Shown here: one piece after another, positions 32,847 to 42,236 of the stretch
Position numbering within the stretch: the first letter of the stretch is position 1
How the letters are laid out: the number at the start of each line of letters is the position of its first letter
Origin: Methanolinea sp.
GTDB taxonomy: Archaea > Halobacteriota > Methanomicrobia > Methanomicrobiales > Methanospirillaceae
Reading direction: 5' to 3'
DNA: 64,000 nt
Assembly (NCBI GenBank): GCA_030019395.1
Contig: JASEES010000004.1
Coordinates: 369 to 64,368 of the forward strand
Translations under genes and position numbers: made by a program
Notes under the pieces: generated by a model
Databases searched by the model: none
Told to the model about the DNA's origin: nothing
Seen by the model: the letters and a program-made list of their open reading frames with translations, nothing else

Positions 32847-33090
32847 TTCGTCAAGAGATTATCTCTGCTGTTGTACTTAACCCTTTCATCATTGGAAAAA
32901 GGGGAGAAACGACAGAAAAAAAAGAGGTGGCAGGAGAAAGGCCAGGAAGACTCTCGCATCTCTCCTGCCCGCCTTTGTCCGGGAATTCAAAGCGTTCCTG
33001 TCATGGTATTGTGATGCAATGGTATCCAGTCCCTGTATCATAAAAAGGAATGGCAGGAAAAAAAGCAGGGGATATCAAAGGCAGGAGATA

Positions 33091-34743
33091 TCAAAGGAAG
33101 AGGGGAACATCCTGAAACTTCCCGACATCGAAAAGTCCCCTTTCGGTTATCCTGAGATGCGGGATGACGGTCAGGCAGAGGAAGGAGAGGTACATGAACG
33201 AACCGGGAACCGCCCCAAGCATTTCTGCCCTTTCGTGGAGCGCACCGAGCCTGGATGCAACGTCTTCTGCTGGAAGGAGGGACATGAGACCAGCACATTC
33301 GAGGGGCAGTAACGTCGTTGTCTTCCCATCCGAGGCAGCAAGGCCCCCACCTGACCTGATGATCGGCAAGAGTGCTTCCCTGATCGATACATCGTCGGCA
33401 CCGACGGCAACGAGGTTATGTGCATCGTGGGCCACGCTCCCGGCAATTGCACCGGCATGCATGCCAAACCCGTGGACGAGGCCCACGGCCGTCATCCCTT
33501 TCCTGTAGCGGCTGCAGACAACGACCTTCAGGATATCCCGATCGGTATCAGGGATTTTCTCCCCCTCGACATCAAGACAGAGTGCTTCCGTCAGGATCTG
33601 TCCGGGCACGATCCCTATCACCCGTCCGGTCCCGTGCCCTCGTATCGCAAGGTCCTGCACCCGGGGGACCGTGGCCTCCATGGGAGATGGCAGGGGGAGG
33701 GGGTCCTTTTTCGGGTAGATCGAAACCAGATTTCCCCTCGAATAAGTCTTTTTTATGGAAAATACCTTTCCATCATCCAGGATACAGAAATCGGCCCGCC
33801 TGCCGGGAGCAATCGCCCCGCGGTCATCGAGCCGGAACCGCTCGGCAGGAGAGAGTGTTGCCATCCGGAGCGCAGTCTCGAGATCGAGCCCGTATTCGAG
33901 TGATTTCCGGATACAGTCATCGATGTGCCCGTCCCGGCAAAGGATGTCGGCATGCCTGTCATCTGTTGCAAAGGCAAGGCGGGGTGCTGTCGAGGGAGAC
34001 GCGAGAGGAAGGAGAGCGTGGAGGTTTCTCTCGGTCGTCCCTTCCCTGATGAAAATGTACATGCCACGCTCGAGCCTGGCGCGTGCTTCCTCCGTGCCGG
34101 TGCACTCGTGGTCACTCTGGAGCCCGGCACAGATGTACGCATTGAGTGCTCTACCGGACAGCAGCGGTGCATGCCCGTCTCTTAGGGAAAAGAGCGCGAG
34201 TTTCTCCCAGACTCCCGGGTCCTTTTCGAGGACACCGGGAACGTTCATCATTTCCCCCAGCCCGATGACACCGTCTCTTCCCGTGAATACCTGCAGGTCA
34301 CGGGCCGGGAGACTTGCGCCACCCGTGTCGAGGGGTGTTGCAGGGACGCAGGAGGAGAGCATGAAGAGGATGTCCACCGGGAGACCCTCCCTCTCGTTCA
34401 GCATATACTCGATCCCCCGGGCACCACAGACATTTGCAATCTCGTGGGGATCTGCTATCACGGTGGTCGTCCCGTGCGAAGCAACCACCCGTGCGTATTC
34501 AGCCGGAACGAGGAGCGAGCTCTCGATGTGCACGTGGGCATCGATGAGACCGGGGATTACCCTCTTTCCCCCCAGGTCGTGAATTGTCCCTCCCCCGTAT
34601 CCCTTGCCGGTTCCAACAACCCATCCGTTGCTGACTGCAATGTCGGTTTCAGTCCAGCTGCACGTGAAGGGGTCATAGAGGCATGCATTTGTAAAAAGGG
34701 TGTCAACCGGCTCCTGCCCGAGGGCAGGCCCGATACACTTCAT
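33091..34743 (-). CDS. ade: Adenine deaminase
   Basis: 550 aa from the ATG at 34743 (MKCIGPALGQEPVDTLF); the track start at 34773 adds ten residues. Amidohydrolase motifs: LIDAHVHIESSLL near residue 72, VIADPHEIANVCG near 100, LGEMMNVPGV near 165, SDHECTG near 215, LAFATDDRHADIL near 260, and C-terminal HDAHNLVAVG and SDGKTTTLLPLECAGLMS. It deaminates adenine to hypoxanthine in purine salvage. The direct repeat GATATCAAAGG occurs twice at the 3' end, straddling the stop codon. Confidence 0.9.
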   Translation of the reverse strand: MKCIGPALGQEPVDTLFTNACLYDPFTCSWTETDIAVSNGWVVGTGKGYGGGTIHDLGGKRVIPGLIDAHVHIESSLLVPAEYARVVASHGTTTVIADPHEIANVCGARGIEYMLNEREGLPVDILFMLSSCVPATPLDTGGASLPARDLQVFTGRDGVIGLGEMMNVPGVLEKDPGVWEKLALFSLRDGHAPLLSGRALNAYICAGLQSDHECTGTEEARARLERGMYIFIREGTTERNLHALLPLASPSTAPRLAFATDDRHADILCRDGHIDDCIRKSLEYGLDLETALRMATLSPAERFRLDDRGAIAPGRRADFCILDDGKVFSIKKTYSRGNLVSIYPKKDPLPLPSPMEATVPRVQDLAIRGHGTGRVIGIVPGQILTEALCLDVEGEKIPDTDRDILKVVVCSRYRKGMTAVGLVHGFGMHAGAIAGSVAHDAHNLVAVGADDVSIREALLPIIRSGGGLAASDGKTTTLLPLECAGLMSLLPAEDVASRLGALHERAEMLGAVPGSFMYLSFLCLTVIPHLRITERGLFDVGKFQDVPLFL

Positions 34744-34998
34744 CCGGGAATAAGTCGGGAATAAATCCTGCATCAGGGATAACTGGAACGTGGCTCTTAA
34801 AAGAACCTTGGCATGGAAAGGGAGCCCCCGCTTTCAAAGAGAGAGAAATGACAAAACCTTCCTGCCCGCTATAGTTTTTCATATCTGTCAGGAATTTCCC
34901 GCGTGCTCGGGGAAAGGGAAGTTTCCACAGCAGGAAAGAGGAGACAGAGAGTGGGAATGATAAAAAAACCCGCGAAAAACAGGTTAAGGGATGAATTT

Positions 34999-36216
34999 TT
35001 ATCCAAACAATGCGCGGGACCGCTCGAGTGCATCGACTGCGGGGAGCTTCTTTCCGGTGAGGAACTCGATGCATGCTCCGCCTCCCGTCGATATGTGCGA
35101 AAAATCCTTGTCAATGCCCATCTTTTCCACGACCGCTGCGGTATGACCTCCCCCGATGATGGAGAACTCCACCTTCGATGCTGCCCGGAGAAGTTCATGC
35201 GTCCCTGTTGCATAATCGGGGTCTTCGAAGACACCCGCGGGCCCGTTGAAGACAACGGTCCTTGAGGAACGGATACGTTCTGCAAGGCAGGAGATCGCAT
35301 CCATTCCCGCGTCGAGGATCATCGCATCCCCGGGAATCGAGTCTGCAGGGTATTCCACCCTGCGCCCCCCCTCCTTGACAGCAACGGAGCCCGGATACAT
35401 GATCCGGTCCCTGTAGGAGTCGAGGAGGAGACGGGCCCGCTCGACCTCCTTTTCGTAACCGAGCTGCTGGATGATCTGGTCCGATCCCCTGCCAATCCTG
35501 AACCCTGCTGCACGCAAAAAGACGTTTGCAACGACACCTGTCACGATGACGAGATCGGCAACATTGTTGGGAAGCACGTACTCTGCGACGGAGAGGGAAT
35601 CGTCCACCTTTGTCCCGCCAAGAACCATGCACACGGGCCCCGGCGCGTTCTCAAAAACCCTGCTCAGGGTGGTGACCTCCTTTTCCATCAGGAGGCCCGC
35701 GACAGACCGCATGACCATGGGGAGACCGACCATCGTCGGCTGGGAGCGGTGTGATGTCCCGAAGGCGTCGTTTACGAAGATATCCCCCATCTGGGAGAGC
35801 TTTTGGACAAGGTGGGTTTTCGAGGCCTCTTCCGGCTTTAGTTTGAGATTCTCTTCGGCATTGAACCTGACGTTCTCGAGCATCAGGACGTCGCCGTTCT
35901 TCATCCGCCGCACGGCATCGCGGGCACACTGCCCGAAGATATCGTCGATGTACCTGACCTTTCTCTGGAGCAGACCTTCCAGTCTCTCGGCATGCCCTTC
36001 GAGCGTGGTAAAATCCTTCTTTCCCGGCCTGCTCTGGTGGGTGATGATAACCACGCGCGACCCCGAGAGGGCCTGGATTGTGGGGAGGTGTTCGCGGAAT
36101 CGTTTGTCATCGAGGATGTGATGGGTTGCCGGGTCAATGGGGGAATTGAGATCCAGCCGGAGGAGCAGGGTCTTGTTCTCCGGCCGGATATCCTTCAGCG
36201 TCCCGATTGGCATCAC
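34999..36216 (-). CDS. pgk: Phosphoglycerate kinase
   Basis: 405 aa. Substrate-binding residues of the N-domain in LLLRLDLNSP (residue 17 on) and THQSRPG, then VNDAFGTSHRSQPT near 170, VLGGTKVDDSLS near 218, VFNGPAGVFEDP near 325 and the C-terminal FSIIGGGHTAAVVEKMG and HISTGGGACIEFLTG. It exchanges phosphate between 1,3-bisphosphoglycerate and ADP, mainly gluconeogenic in methanogens. It begins only 15 nt after the atpD stop, so it is probably expressed from the ATP synthase operon. Confidence 0.94.
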   Translation of the reverse strand: MMPIGTLKDIRPENKTLLLRLDLNSPIDPATHHILDDKRFREHLPTIQALSGSRVVIITHQSRPGKKDFTTLEGHAERLEGLLQRKVRYIDDIFGQCARDAVRRMKNGDVLMLENVRFNAEENLKLKPEEASKTHLVQKLSQMGDIFVNDAFGTSHRSQPTMVGLPMVMRSVAGLLMEKEVTTLSRVFENAPGPVCMVLGGTKVDDSLSVAEYVLPNNVADLVIVTGVVANVFLRAAGFRIGRGSDQIIQQLGYEKEVERARLLLDSYRDRIMYPGSVAVKEGGRRVEYPADSIPGDAMILDAGMDAISCLAERIRSSRTVVFNGPAGVFEDPDYATGTHELLRAASKVEFSIIGGGHTAAVVEKMGIDKDFSHISTGGGACIEFLTGKKLPAVDALERSRALFG

Positions 36217-36231
36217 TATCCCTCCCCTGTT

Positions 36232-36858
36232 TCAGGTAGTCCTTGCCTTGATCTTCTTCAAACGGAAGAGTTCTTCCCTTTCCATCTCGTCAAGGCGCAT
36301 CTTGATGAAGTCACGGGCTGCCGTCATCTCGGGAATGACCTTGAACTCGAGTGCGTTTACCCTGCGCTTCGTGGACTCTATCTCGTCGAGAAGCCGCTTC
36401 ATGGTCGTCTCCACTTCCGCGCTGCGGATGATAGCCTCCACCAGCTCCTCGAATGCGAGCGCCGTCTCGTCGATGACGGGAGTTGTCCCGAGGATACCGT
36501 AACCCCGTTCCATCAGGCCTTTTTTGACTTTCGATGCATCGATCTCGGGGACCACCACACCCATGATGTTCTTGCTGGCCACGGTGATTGCAGGAACCTC
36601 CTGGACGGAGAACGCTGCTGCCTTGACCCCGATGGCCCCCTCGACGGTGTTTGCAACTGCCATCAGTTCCCTGGCACGTTCGTATTTTTCCATGAGGTCG
36701 CCCCGGGTGTCCTTTGCCTGCTCCAGCACCTTGAAGAACTCCAGGATAAGCCCATCCCTCTTCATCTTGAGGATTTTATACCCCCTCTCGGAGAGTGCTA
36801 TCTTCTTCTTGAGGTTGATCAGTTCCGACCGCGTGGGCTTGATATCTCGGAGTGCCAT
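36232..36858 (-). CDS. atpD: A-type ATP synthase subunit D
   Basis: 208 aa, long antiparallel coiled coil typical of subunit D: MALRDIKPTRSELINLKKKI at the start, the central VPAITVASKNIMGVVVPEID, and ALEFVELVEAIIR-type helices towards the end. It forms the central rotor stalk, linking catalytic A3B3 to the c-ring with subunits F and C. It lies 6 nt after atpB and 15 nt before pgk. Confidence 0.92.
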   Translation of the reverse strand: MALRDIKPTRSELINLKKKIALSERGYKILKMKRDGLILEFFKVLEQAKDTRGDLMEKYERARELMAVANTVEGAIGVKAAAFSVQEVPAITVASKNIMGVVVPEIDASKVKKGLMERGYGILGTTPVIDETALAFEELVEAIIRSAEVETTMKRLLDEIESTKRRVNALEFKVIPEMTAARDFIKMRLDEMEREELFRLKKIKARTT

Positions 36859-36864
36859 CTTGAT

Positions 36865-38256
36865 CTACCCCTCTGCCTTTGCAGTCTGCCGGAACTTGGG
36901 GTGGTACTTGTTGATCAGGTCACGGTCGATACGGACGAGCTGTTCCACGGGCAGCGTTGATAGGAGGTTCCATCCGAGGTCGAGGGTTTCCTCGATCGTG
37001 CGGTCTTCAGTGTACCCCTGCCGGACAAACCTGTTCTCGAAGAGGTCTGCAAATTCGAGGAACATCCTGTCCCGCTCGGAGAGTGCGTCCTTCCCGACGA
37101 TTGCGACGAGGCCGCGGAGATCGTTGCCCTCCGCGTAGGCCGCGTACAGCTGGTCGGAGACCTTCTTGTGATCCTCGCGCGTGTGGCCTTTCCCAATCCC
37201 GAGGTTCATGAGCCGGGAGAGGGATGGGAGGACGTTGATGGGGGGATAGATACCCTTCCTGTGGAGTTCCCTGCTGACAACGATCTGGCCCTCGGTGATG
37301 TACCCGGTCAGGTCGGGAATCGGGTGCGTGATGTCATCCCCCGGCATCGTCAGGATCGGGAACTGGGTGATCGAACCCTTCTTGCCCTTGACAATGCCCG
37401 CCCTCTCGTAGATACCTGCAAGGTCGGTATACATGTAACCCGGGTAACCGCGCCGGCCGGGCACTTCCTCGCGGGCCGCGCCGATCTGGCGGAGCGCCTC
37501 GCAGTAGTTCGTCATGTCCGTCAGGATGACAAGGACGTGCATCCCGAGATCGAATGCGAGGTACTCGGCGGTCGTTAAGGCCAGACGGGGCGTGATGATA
37601 CGTTCAACGGCAGGATCGTCAGCGAGGTTCAGGAAGACCACTGCACGCTCGAGCGCCCCCGTCCGCTCGAAGTCCTGCATGAAGTAGTTGGCCTCTTCCT
37701 TGGTGATACCCATTGCCGCAAACACGACGGCAAAGGCTTCCTTGGATCCGGGCACCTTTGCCTGTCGGGCTATCTGGAGTGCGATCTGGTTGTGCGGGAG
37801 TCCCGCTCCCGAGAAGATCGGGAGTTTCTGGCCACGGACGAGGGTATTTGTCCCGTCAATGGTTGAAATACCTGTCTGGATGAAGTCGTTTGGAGATCCG
37901 CGGGCATAGGGGTTGATTGCCGCACCGGTGATGTCGAGCCGTTTTTCCGGGACTATCTCGGGTCCGCCGTCGATGGGTTTTCCACCTCCGGAGAGGATGC
38001 GCCCGAGCATGTCCCGCCCGACCGGCATCTTGATGGTCTCGCCCGTGAAGCGGATGCCGCTGTCCCTGCCTATCCCGGCAGTCGTCTCGAAGACCTGGAC
38101 CACAACGAGCTCGTCGCTCGTGTCGAGGACCTGCCCCCGCTTGATGGAACCATCGTAGAGCACGATGTTGACCAGTTCTCCGTACCCGACAGGCTCCGTC
38201 TTCTCAACGAAGACGAGGGGACCTGCAATCTGGGTAATTGTCCTGTATTCCTTCAT
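36865..38256 (-). CDS. atpB: A-type ATP synthase subunit B
   Basis: 463 aa. [23 protein letters not shown] at the start, [20 protein letters not shown] (no catalytic GKT loop, as expected for the non-catalytic B subunit), and [20 protein letters not shown]. It alternates with A subunits in the hexameric head. The ATG overlaps the atpA stop by 4 nt (ATGA). Confidence 0.95.
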   Translation of the reverse strand: MKEYRTITQIAGPLVFVEKTEPVGYGELVNIVLYDGSIKRGQVLDTSDELVVVQVFETTAGIGRDSGIRFTGETIKMPVGRDMLGRILSGGGKPIDGGPEIVPEKRLDITGAAINPYARGSPNDFIQTGISTIDGTNTLVRGQKLPIFSGAGLPHNQIALQIARQAKVPGSKEAFAVVFAAMGITKEEANYFMQDFERTGALERAVVFLNLADDPAVERIITPRLALTTAEYLAFDLGMHVLVILTDMTNYCEALRQIGAAREEVPGRRGYPGYMYTDLAGIYERAGIVKGKKGSITQFPILTMPGDDITHPIPDLTGYITEGQIVVSRELHRKGIYPPINVLPSLSRLMNLGIGKGHTREDHKKVSDQLYAAYAEGNDLRGLVAIVGKDALSERDRMFLEFADLFENRFVRQGYTEDRTIEETLDLGWNLLSTLPVEQLVRIDRDLINKYHPKFRQTAKAEG

Positions 38257-40019
38257 GCTGCCGACCTCAGTGCATTGAACTCTGATTCCATATCGGCCTG
38301 GATCTTTGCGAGCGCCGGGACGTAGTCCTTGATGAACTTGATCTGGGGCAGCTCGTTCTTGGACCTGACTGAAAGGATCTGCTGGGGTGTCACGCCCGCG
38401 TTCTGGGCAGCGTAGGCAAGATCAGAGTACTGCCGAATCGCCTTCATCATGTCGTACTGCTTCTTCATGTCGCAGAACGTGTCAACGGCATCGTAGGCGT
38501 TCTGCTGGAGGAAGATCTCGCGGATCATCCGCGCCACCTCGATGGTAATCTGCTCGGCCTCCGGCAGTGCATCGGACCCGACGAGCTGGACGATCTCCTG
38601 GAGTTCTGCCTCCTTCTGGAGGATCTCCATCGCCCATGAGCGCAGGGAGTTCCACTCGGGCGAGACTTCCCTGTCGTACCACTCCTGCAGGCTGTCGAGG
38701 TACAGCGAGTACGAGTTGAGCCAGTTGATGGCAGGGAAGTGGCGTCTCTGCGACAGCTTCGCATCGAGTGCCCAGAACACCTTCACGATACGGAGGGTGT
38801 TCTGCGTGACGGGTTCGGAGAAATCACCGCCGGGTGGCGAGACAGCCCCGATGACCGAGACCGATCCCATTTTTCCGCCCAGTGTCCTGACCCGCCCTGC
38901 ACGCTCATAAAATTCCGAGAGGCGGGCGGCAAGGTATGCAGGATACCCCTCCTCGCCCGGCATCTCCTCGAGACGGGACGAGATTTCACGCATGGCTTCT
39001 GCCCAGCGCGATGTCGAGTCTGCCATGAGCGAGACATCGTATCCCATGTCCCTGAAGTACTCGGCGATCGTTATCCCGGTATACACGGATGCTTCCCTTG
39101 CAGCGACCGGCATGTTGCTCGTGTTTGCAATCAGCACGGTCCTTTCCATCAGGGGTTTTCCTGTCTTTGGATCCTCGAGTTCGGGGAACTCTGTCAGGAC
39201 CTCCGTCATCTCGTTGCCCCGCTCGCCGCACCCGATGTAGACCACGATCTCGGCATCGCTCCACTTGGCCAGCTGCTGCTGGGTCACCGTCTTTCCGCTC
39301 CCGAACGGACCGGGGATGGCCGCCGTGCCCCCCTTGGCGATCGGGAAGAGACCATCGAGAATACGCTGGCCGGTGATGAGCGGAACCGTCGGGTTCATCT
39401 TCTCGAGGACGGGCCTTGGGACACGGACCGGCCATTTCTGCATCATGGTCAGGGACGTCCCGTCATCCAGCGTGCAGATAACCTCGTCAACGGTGAATGA
39501 ACCTGACCTGATACTTTTTACCGTACCACCCTTGACATTGGGAGGCACGAGGATCCTGTGGACAATGTTTGTCTCCTGGACTTCCCCGATGACCGTTCCG
39601 GGCCCGACTTCCTGCCCTTCCTTGACGAGGGGGCGGAACTCCCACTTTTTCGAGTGGTCAAGACCCGGCGCAGACACACCCCTCTGGATGAAATCACCCA
39701 TCTTGTCAACGAGTACGGACAGGGGCCGCTGGATACCATCGTAGATACTGGTCAGCAGTCCCGGCCCGAGTTCAACGGCAAGGGAGAGCCCTGTGTTGAT
39801 CACAGGTTCGCCCGGCCGAATGCCCGAGGTGTCTTCGTAGACCTGGATGATGATATTTTCACCCTGGATCTTGATCACCTCTCCCATGAGTTCTTCTTTA
39901 CCGACCTTGACCACGTCGTACATGTGGGCTTCAATTCCCACAGCAGTGACCACCGGACCGGCAATTCGCTTGAGAACCCCTGTCTTTGTTGTCTTTGTGT
40001 CCTGTGCTTTCACTTCCAC
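38253..40019 (-). CDS. atpA: A-type ATP synthase catalytic subunit A
   Basis: 588 aa. Walker [21 protein letters not shown] near residue 233, [16 protein letters not shown] near 255, [20 protein letters not shown] near 330 and the C-terminal helical domain. The extra non-homologous region of about 90 residues typical of A/V-type A subunits is present ([20 protein letters not shown] onwards). No intein is present. The start overlaps atpF by 10 nt. Confidence 0.96.
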   Translation of the reverse strand: MEVKAQDTKTTKTGVLKRIAGPVVTAVGIEAHMYDVVKVGKEELMGEVIKIQGENIIIQVYEDTSGIRPGEPVINTGLSLAVELGPGLLTSIYDGIQRPLSVLVDKMGDFIQRGVSAPGLDHSKKWEFRPLVKEGQEVGPGTVIGEVQETNIVHRILVPPNVKGGTVKSIRSGSFTVDEVICTLDDGTSLTMMQKWPVRVPRPVLEKMNPTVPLITGQRILDGLFPIAKGGTAAIPGPFGSGKTVTQQQLAKWSDAEIVVYIGCGERGNEMTEVLTEFPELEDPKTGKPLMERTVLIANTSNMPVAAREASVYTGITIAEYFRDMGYDVSLMADSTSRWAEAMREISSRLEEMPGEEGYPAYLAARLSEFYERAGRVRTLGGKMGSVSVIGAVSPPGGDFSEPVTQNTLRIVKVFWALDAKLSQRRHFPAINWLNSYSLYLDSLQEWYDREVSPEWNSLRSWAMEILQKEAELQEIVQLVGSDALPEAEQITIEVARMIREIFLQQNAYDAVDTFCDMKKQYDMMKAIRQYSDLAYAAQNAGVTPQQILSVRSKNELPQIKFIKDYVPALAKIQADMESEFNALRSAA

Positions 40020-40312
40020 AGATCAACACCCACTGAACGCTTTATCCTCTCCCTCATGGAGAGACCCCCTTCTTCTGCTCCGATCGTGATGACCGTCGGT
40101 TTCACGGACTCTTCAAGGGTCATCTGCAACCTCCGCGGGATCTTCCTGATATCTCCGCTCTGCAGGACCAGGATTCCCACTTCCGGGTCATCGAGGACGC
40201 GGTTGATGTACTCCACGAGTTTCTCGTCGCTCTCCGCCGGATAGGTCTTCCGGATACCCGCCAGGCGGAATCCAAGGATGAACTCCTGGTTTCCTATCAC
40301 TGCGATCTCCAT
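40010..40312 (-). CDS. atpF: A-type ATP synthase subunit F
   Basis: 100 aa, with the family start [20 protein letters not shown] and the central [18 protein letters not shown]. It is a small Rossmann-like subunit on the central stalk. The start codon shares one base with the atpC stop (TAATG), and its end overlaps atpA. Confidence 0.92.
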   Translation of the reverse strand: MEIAVIGNQEFILGFRLAGIRKTYPAESDEKLVEYINRVLDDPEVGILVLQSGDIRKIPRRLQMTLEESVKPTVITIGAEEGGLSMRERIKRSVGVDLWK

Positions 40313-41367
40313 TATACCACCAGATATCCCCGGATTCTTTCAGGCGCAAGCCCGGATTCCTTCCCCCTTGCAAGGGCCCGGAGATTGAAGATCTCGTACT
40401 TCTTCATCTCCAGGTAGGCAAGGATGGGATGGATGGAGAACGGGTGGAGTTTAGACATGGTCTCCATCTCGGCAAGCTGCACCTTGATGAGTTCGATCTC
40501 GATCTCACGAAGCGATCTCTCCTCCCGGAGCTTCTCCAGCAGCTCCCGGAGGGGCCTGACCTTTATCAGGGGCACGAGTGCATCGATGAACTCGTTTGTA
40601 TCCTTTATCTGGAATACCCGCTGGAGTGCCTGGGGTGAGATCGTTCCCCCCGCAATGAGGACTCCGGATATATCACTCACCGAGGGATCGGCCCGGACGC
40701 GGAATAGTGTCCTGATGTTGGTGATATCGATATCCAGAGTGATGTAGTCGAGGAACTGCCTGCCACCCTTGATTCCGCTGTGAGCATATGCAATCAGGTC
40801 GGCGTAGAACTGCTTGTAGAGTTCGTTCTCTACCTTTGGAAGGATCTCCTCCCTGACACCCCCCTCCGTCATCCGCGACAGGATCGGGTAGATACCTTTC
40901 CCCTTGAGGGCTTCGATCACCCGCTCGGGGGTTGGTTCTTCGAGAAGCCTGTCGAGAAATACCCTGTCAAGTTCTCCTGCAGGTACCAGGACTTCCCTGA
41001 TCTTCCCTTTCTTCTCTCCGTGGAGCTTGCCCCGGATGATTGTCAGGACATTCTGGATGTCCCACCGCCTGAGATAGGCACGGGTCAGGTCCTTGAGTGT
41101 CCCGGGTGTGATCTTCTGGATGTTCTGGTACTCCTTTGCGAGATTCCACGACAGTGCCGTTTCGATGAGGTCTATTCCCCGGAAAGAAGTTGCCAGTTCA
41201 TCCACTTCTCTCTTGTACTGCGATTCACCCACGAACCTCGTGATCTCTGCAAGCCCCATGTTCAGCATCCGCATGTATTCCTCGCGGGGAAGGAGTTTGG
41301 ACTTGCGCACCCGCATCCTTGTACAGACATAAATGTAGGGGACCGGGCCGGCTCTTATTTCTGCCAC
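40312..41367 (-). CDS. atpC: A-type ATP synthase subunit C
   Basis: 351 aa, all-helical, with [21 protein letters not shown] at the start and [27 protein letters not shown] at the end, both typical of subunit C/d. It is the funnel-like connector between the central stalk and the c-ring. It lies 12 nt after atpE. Confidence 0.92.
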   Translation of the reverse strand: MAEIRAGPVPYIYVCTRMRVRKSKLLPREEYMRMLNMGLAEITRFVGESQYKREVDELATSFRGIDLIETALSWNLAKEYQNIQKITPGTLKDLTRAYLRRWDIQNVLTIIRGKLHGEKKGKIREVLVPAGELDRVFLDRLLEEPTPERVIEALKGKGIYPILSRMTEGGVREEILPKVENELYKQFYADLIAYAHSGIKGGRQFLDYITLDIDITNIRTLFRVRADPSVSDISGVLIAGGTISPQALQRVFQIKDTNEFIDALVPLIKVRPLRELLEKLREERSLREIEIELIKVQLAEMETMSKLHPFSIHPILAYLEMKKYEIFNLRALARGKESGLAPERIRGYLVV

Positions 41368-41379
41368 GTGAGCACCCCC

Positions 41380-41958
41380 CTATCCAAAGAGCAGGTCTGA
41401 TGCATCTTTGAGTCCTGATTCCCACACCATGTCCAGGAATGTGCGGTAACTGTAATCGAGCTGCAGGCTCCCATCCTTTCTCTCGACGATCACCCCGCCA
41501 TCAATATCGGCGTCACTTCCCACTGAAAAAGATTTGAACTCGGGGTTCTGGGCAAGAACCTGTTCAAGGACTTTGCGGTCACGGGGATTGACGTGCACGA
41601 CACCCTCCCCGATCTGGGTTTTTGCCTCTTTCAGGAGGTTGGTGATGGCCTCGCGGTGGAAGCTCTCGGGCAGACCTGCGATTAACTCCTTTGCGCGGAG
41701 GTATACCTGGTCAAGGAGTTCCTTCTGGGTGTTGAGCAACTCCCGCTTTACCTGGAGGTTGGCTGCCGAGGCTTCCTGGTTCATGACGTACGCGGCCTGC
41801 CTCTCGACCTCCTCGTTTGCAGCCTGCTTGATCTTTGCGGCACGTTCCTGGGCAGCCGAAAGAACCCTGGTAGTCTCTTCCTGGCTCTCTCTCCTGATCC
41901 TCTCTACTTCATTTCTCCCTCGCTCGCGGATCTCCTCAAGGACTGCCTCCAATCCCAT
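41380..41958 (-). CDS. atpE: A-type ATP synthase subunit E
   Basis: 192 aa from the ATG at 41958 (MGLEAVLEEIRERGRNEVERI); the track start at 42153 runs through the c-subunit gene. A long N-terminal helix rich in Glu, Arg and Ala (to about residue 90) precedes the globular end with GGVIVERKDGSLQLDYSYRT. Subunit E pairs with H to form the peripheral stalks. Confidence 0.92.
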   Translation of the reverse strand: MGLEAVLEEIRERGRNEVERIRRESQEETTRVLSAAQERAAKIKQAANEEVERQAAYVMNQEASAANLQVKRELLNTQKELLDQVYLRAKELIAGLPESFHREAITNLLKEAKTQIGEGVVHVNPRDRKVLEQVLAQNPEFKSFSVGSDADIDGGVIVERKDGSLQLDYSYRTFLDMVWESGLKDASDLLFG

Positions 41959-41968
41959 GGTCCGCTCC

Positions 41969-42235
41969 CTAGAAGAGTAACAGGAGTCCGACCACAAGAC
42001 CGAAGATAACGATGGTCTCAGGGATGACAGTGAGCAGGAGAACCAGCCCAAAGATGTCCTTGTTCTCGGCCGTGGCTCCCACTGCGGCAGAACCGATTGC
42101 CATTTCGGCAAGACCGGTCCCGATACCCGTGAGCCCGACAGCGAGCCCTGCACCGAGGGCTTTCATTCCAAGCTGCGATGCCTTGACCATTTCGACGGTC
42201 ATTTCTGTTGCTGCTACTGCTGCTGCTTCTGCCAT
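41969..42235 (-). CDS. atpK: A-type ATP synthase c/K rotor subunit
   Basis: 88 aa, one hairpin of two membrane helices (about 23-50 and 63-88). The ion-binding Glu lies in the second helix (TVIPETIVIFGLVVG); the first helix has GIGTGLAEMAIGSAAVGA. The Thr next to Glu resembles Na+-binding c subunits, but the ligand set cannot be settled by eye. It lies 1 nt after atpI and 10 nt before atpE. The N-terminus is unusually Ala-rich (MAEAAAVAATE). Confidence 0.92.
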   Translation of the reverse strand: MAEAAAVAATEMTVEMVKASQLGMKALGAGLAVGLTGIGTGLAEMAIGSAAVGATAENKDIFGLVLLLTVIPETIVIFGLVVGLLLLF

Positions 42236-42236
42236 T

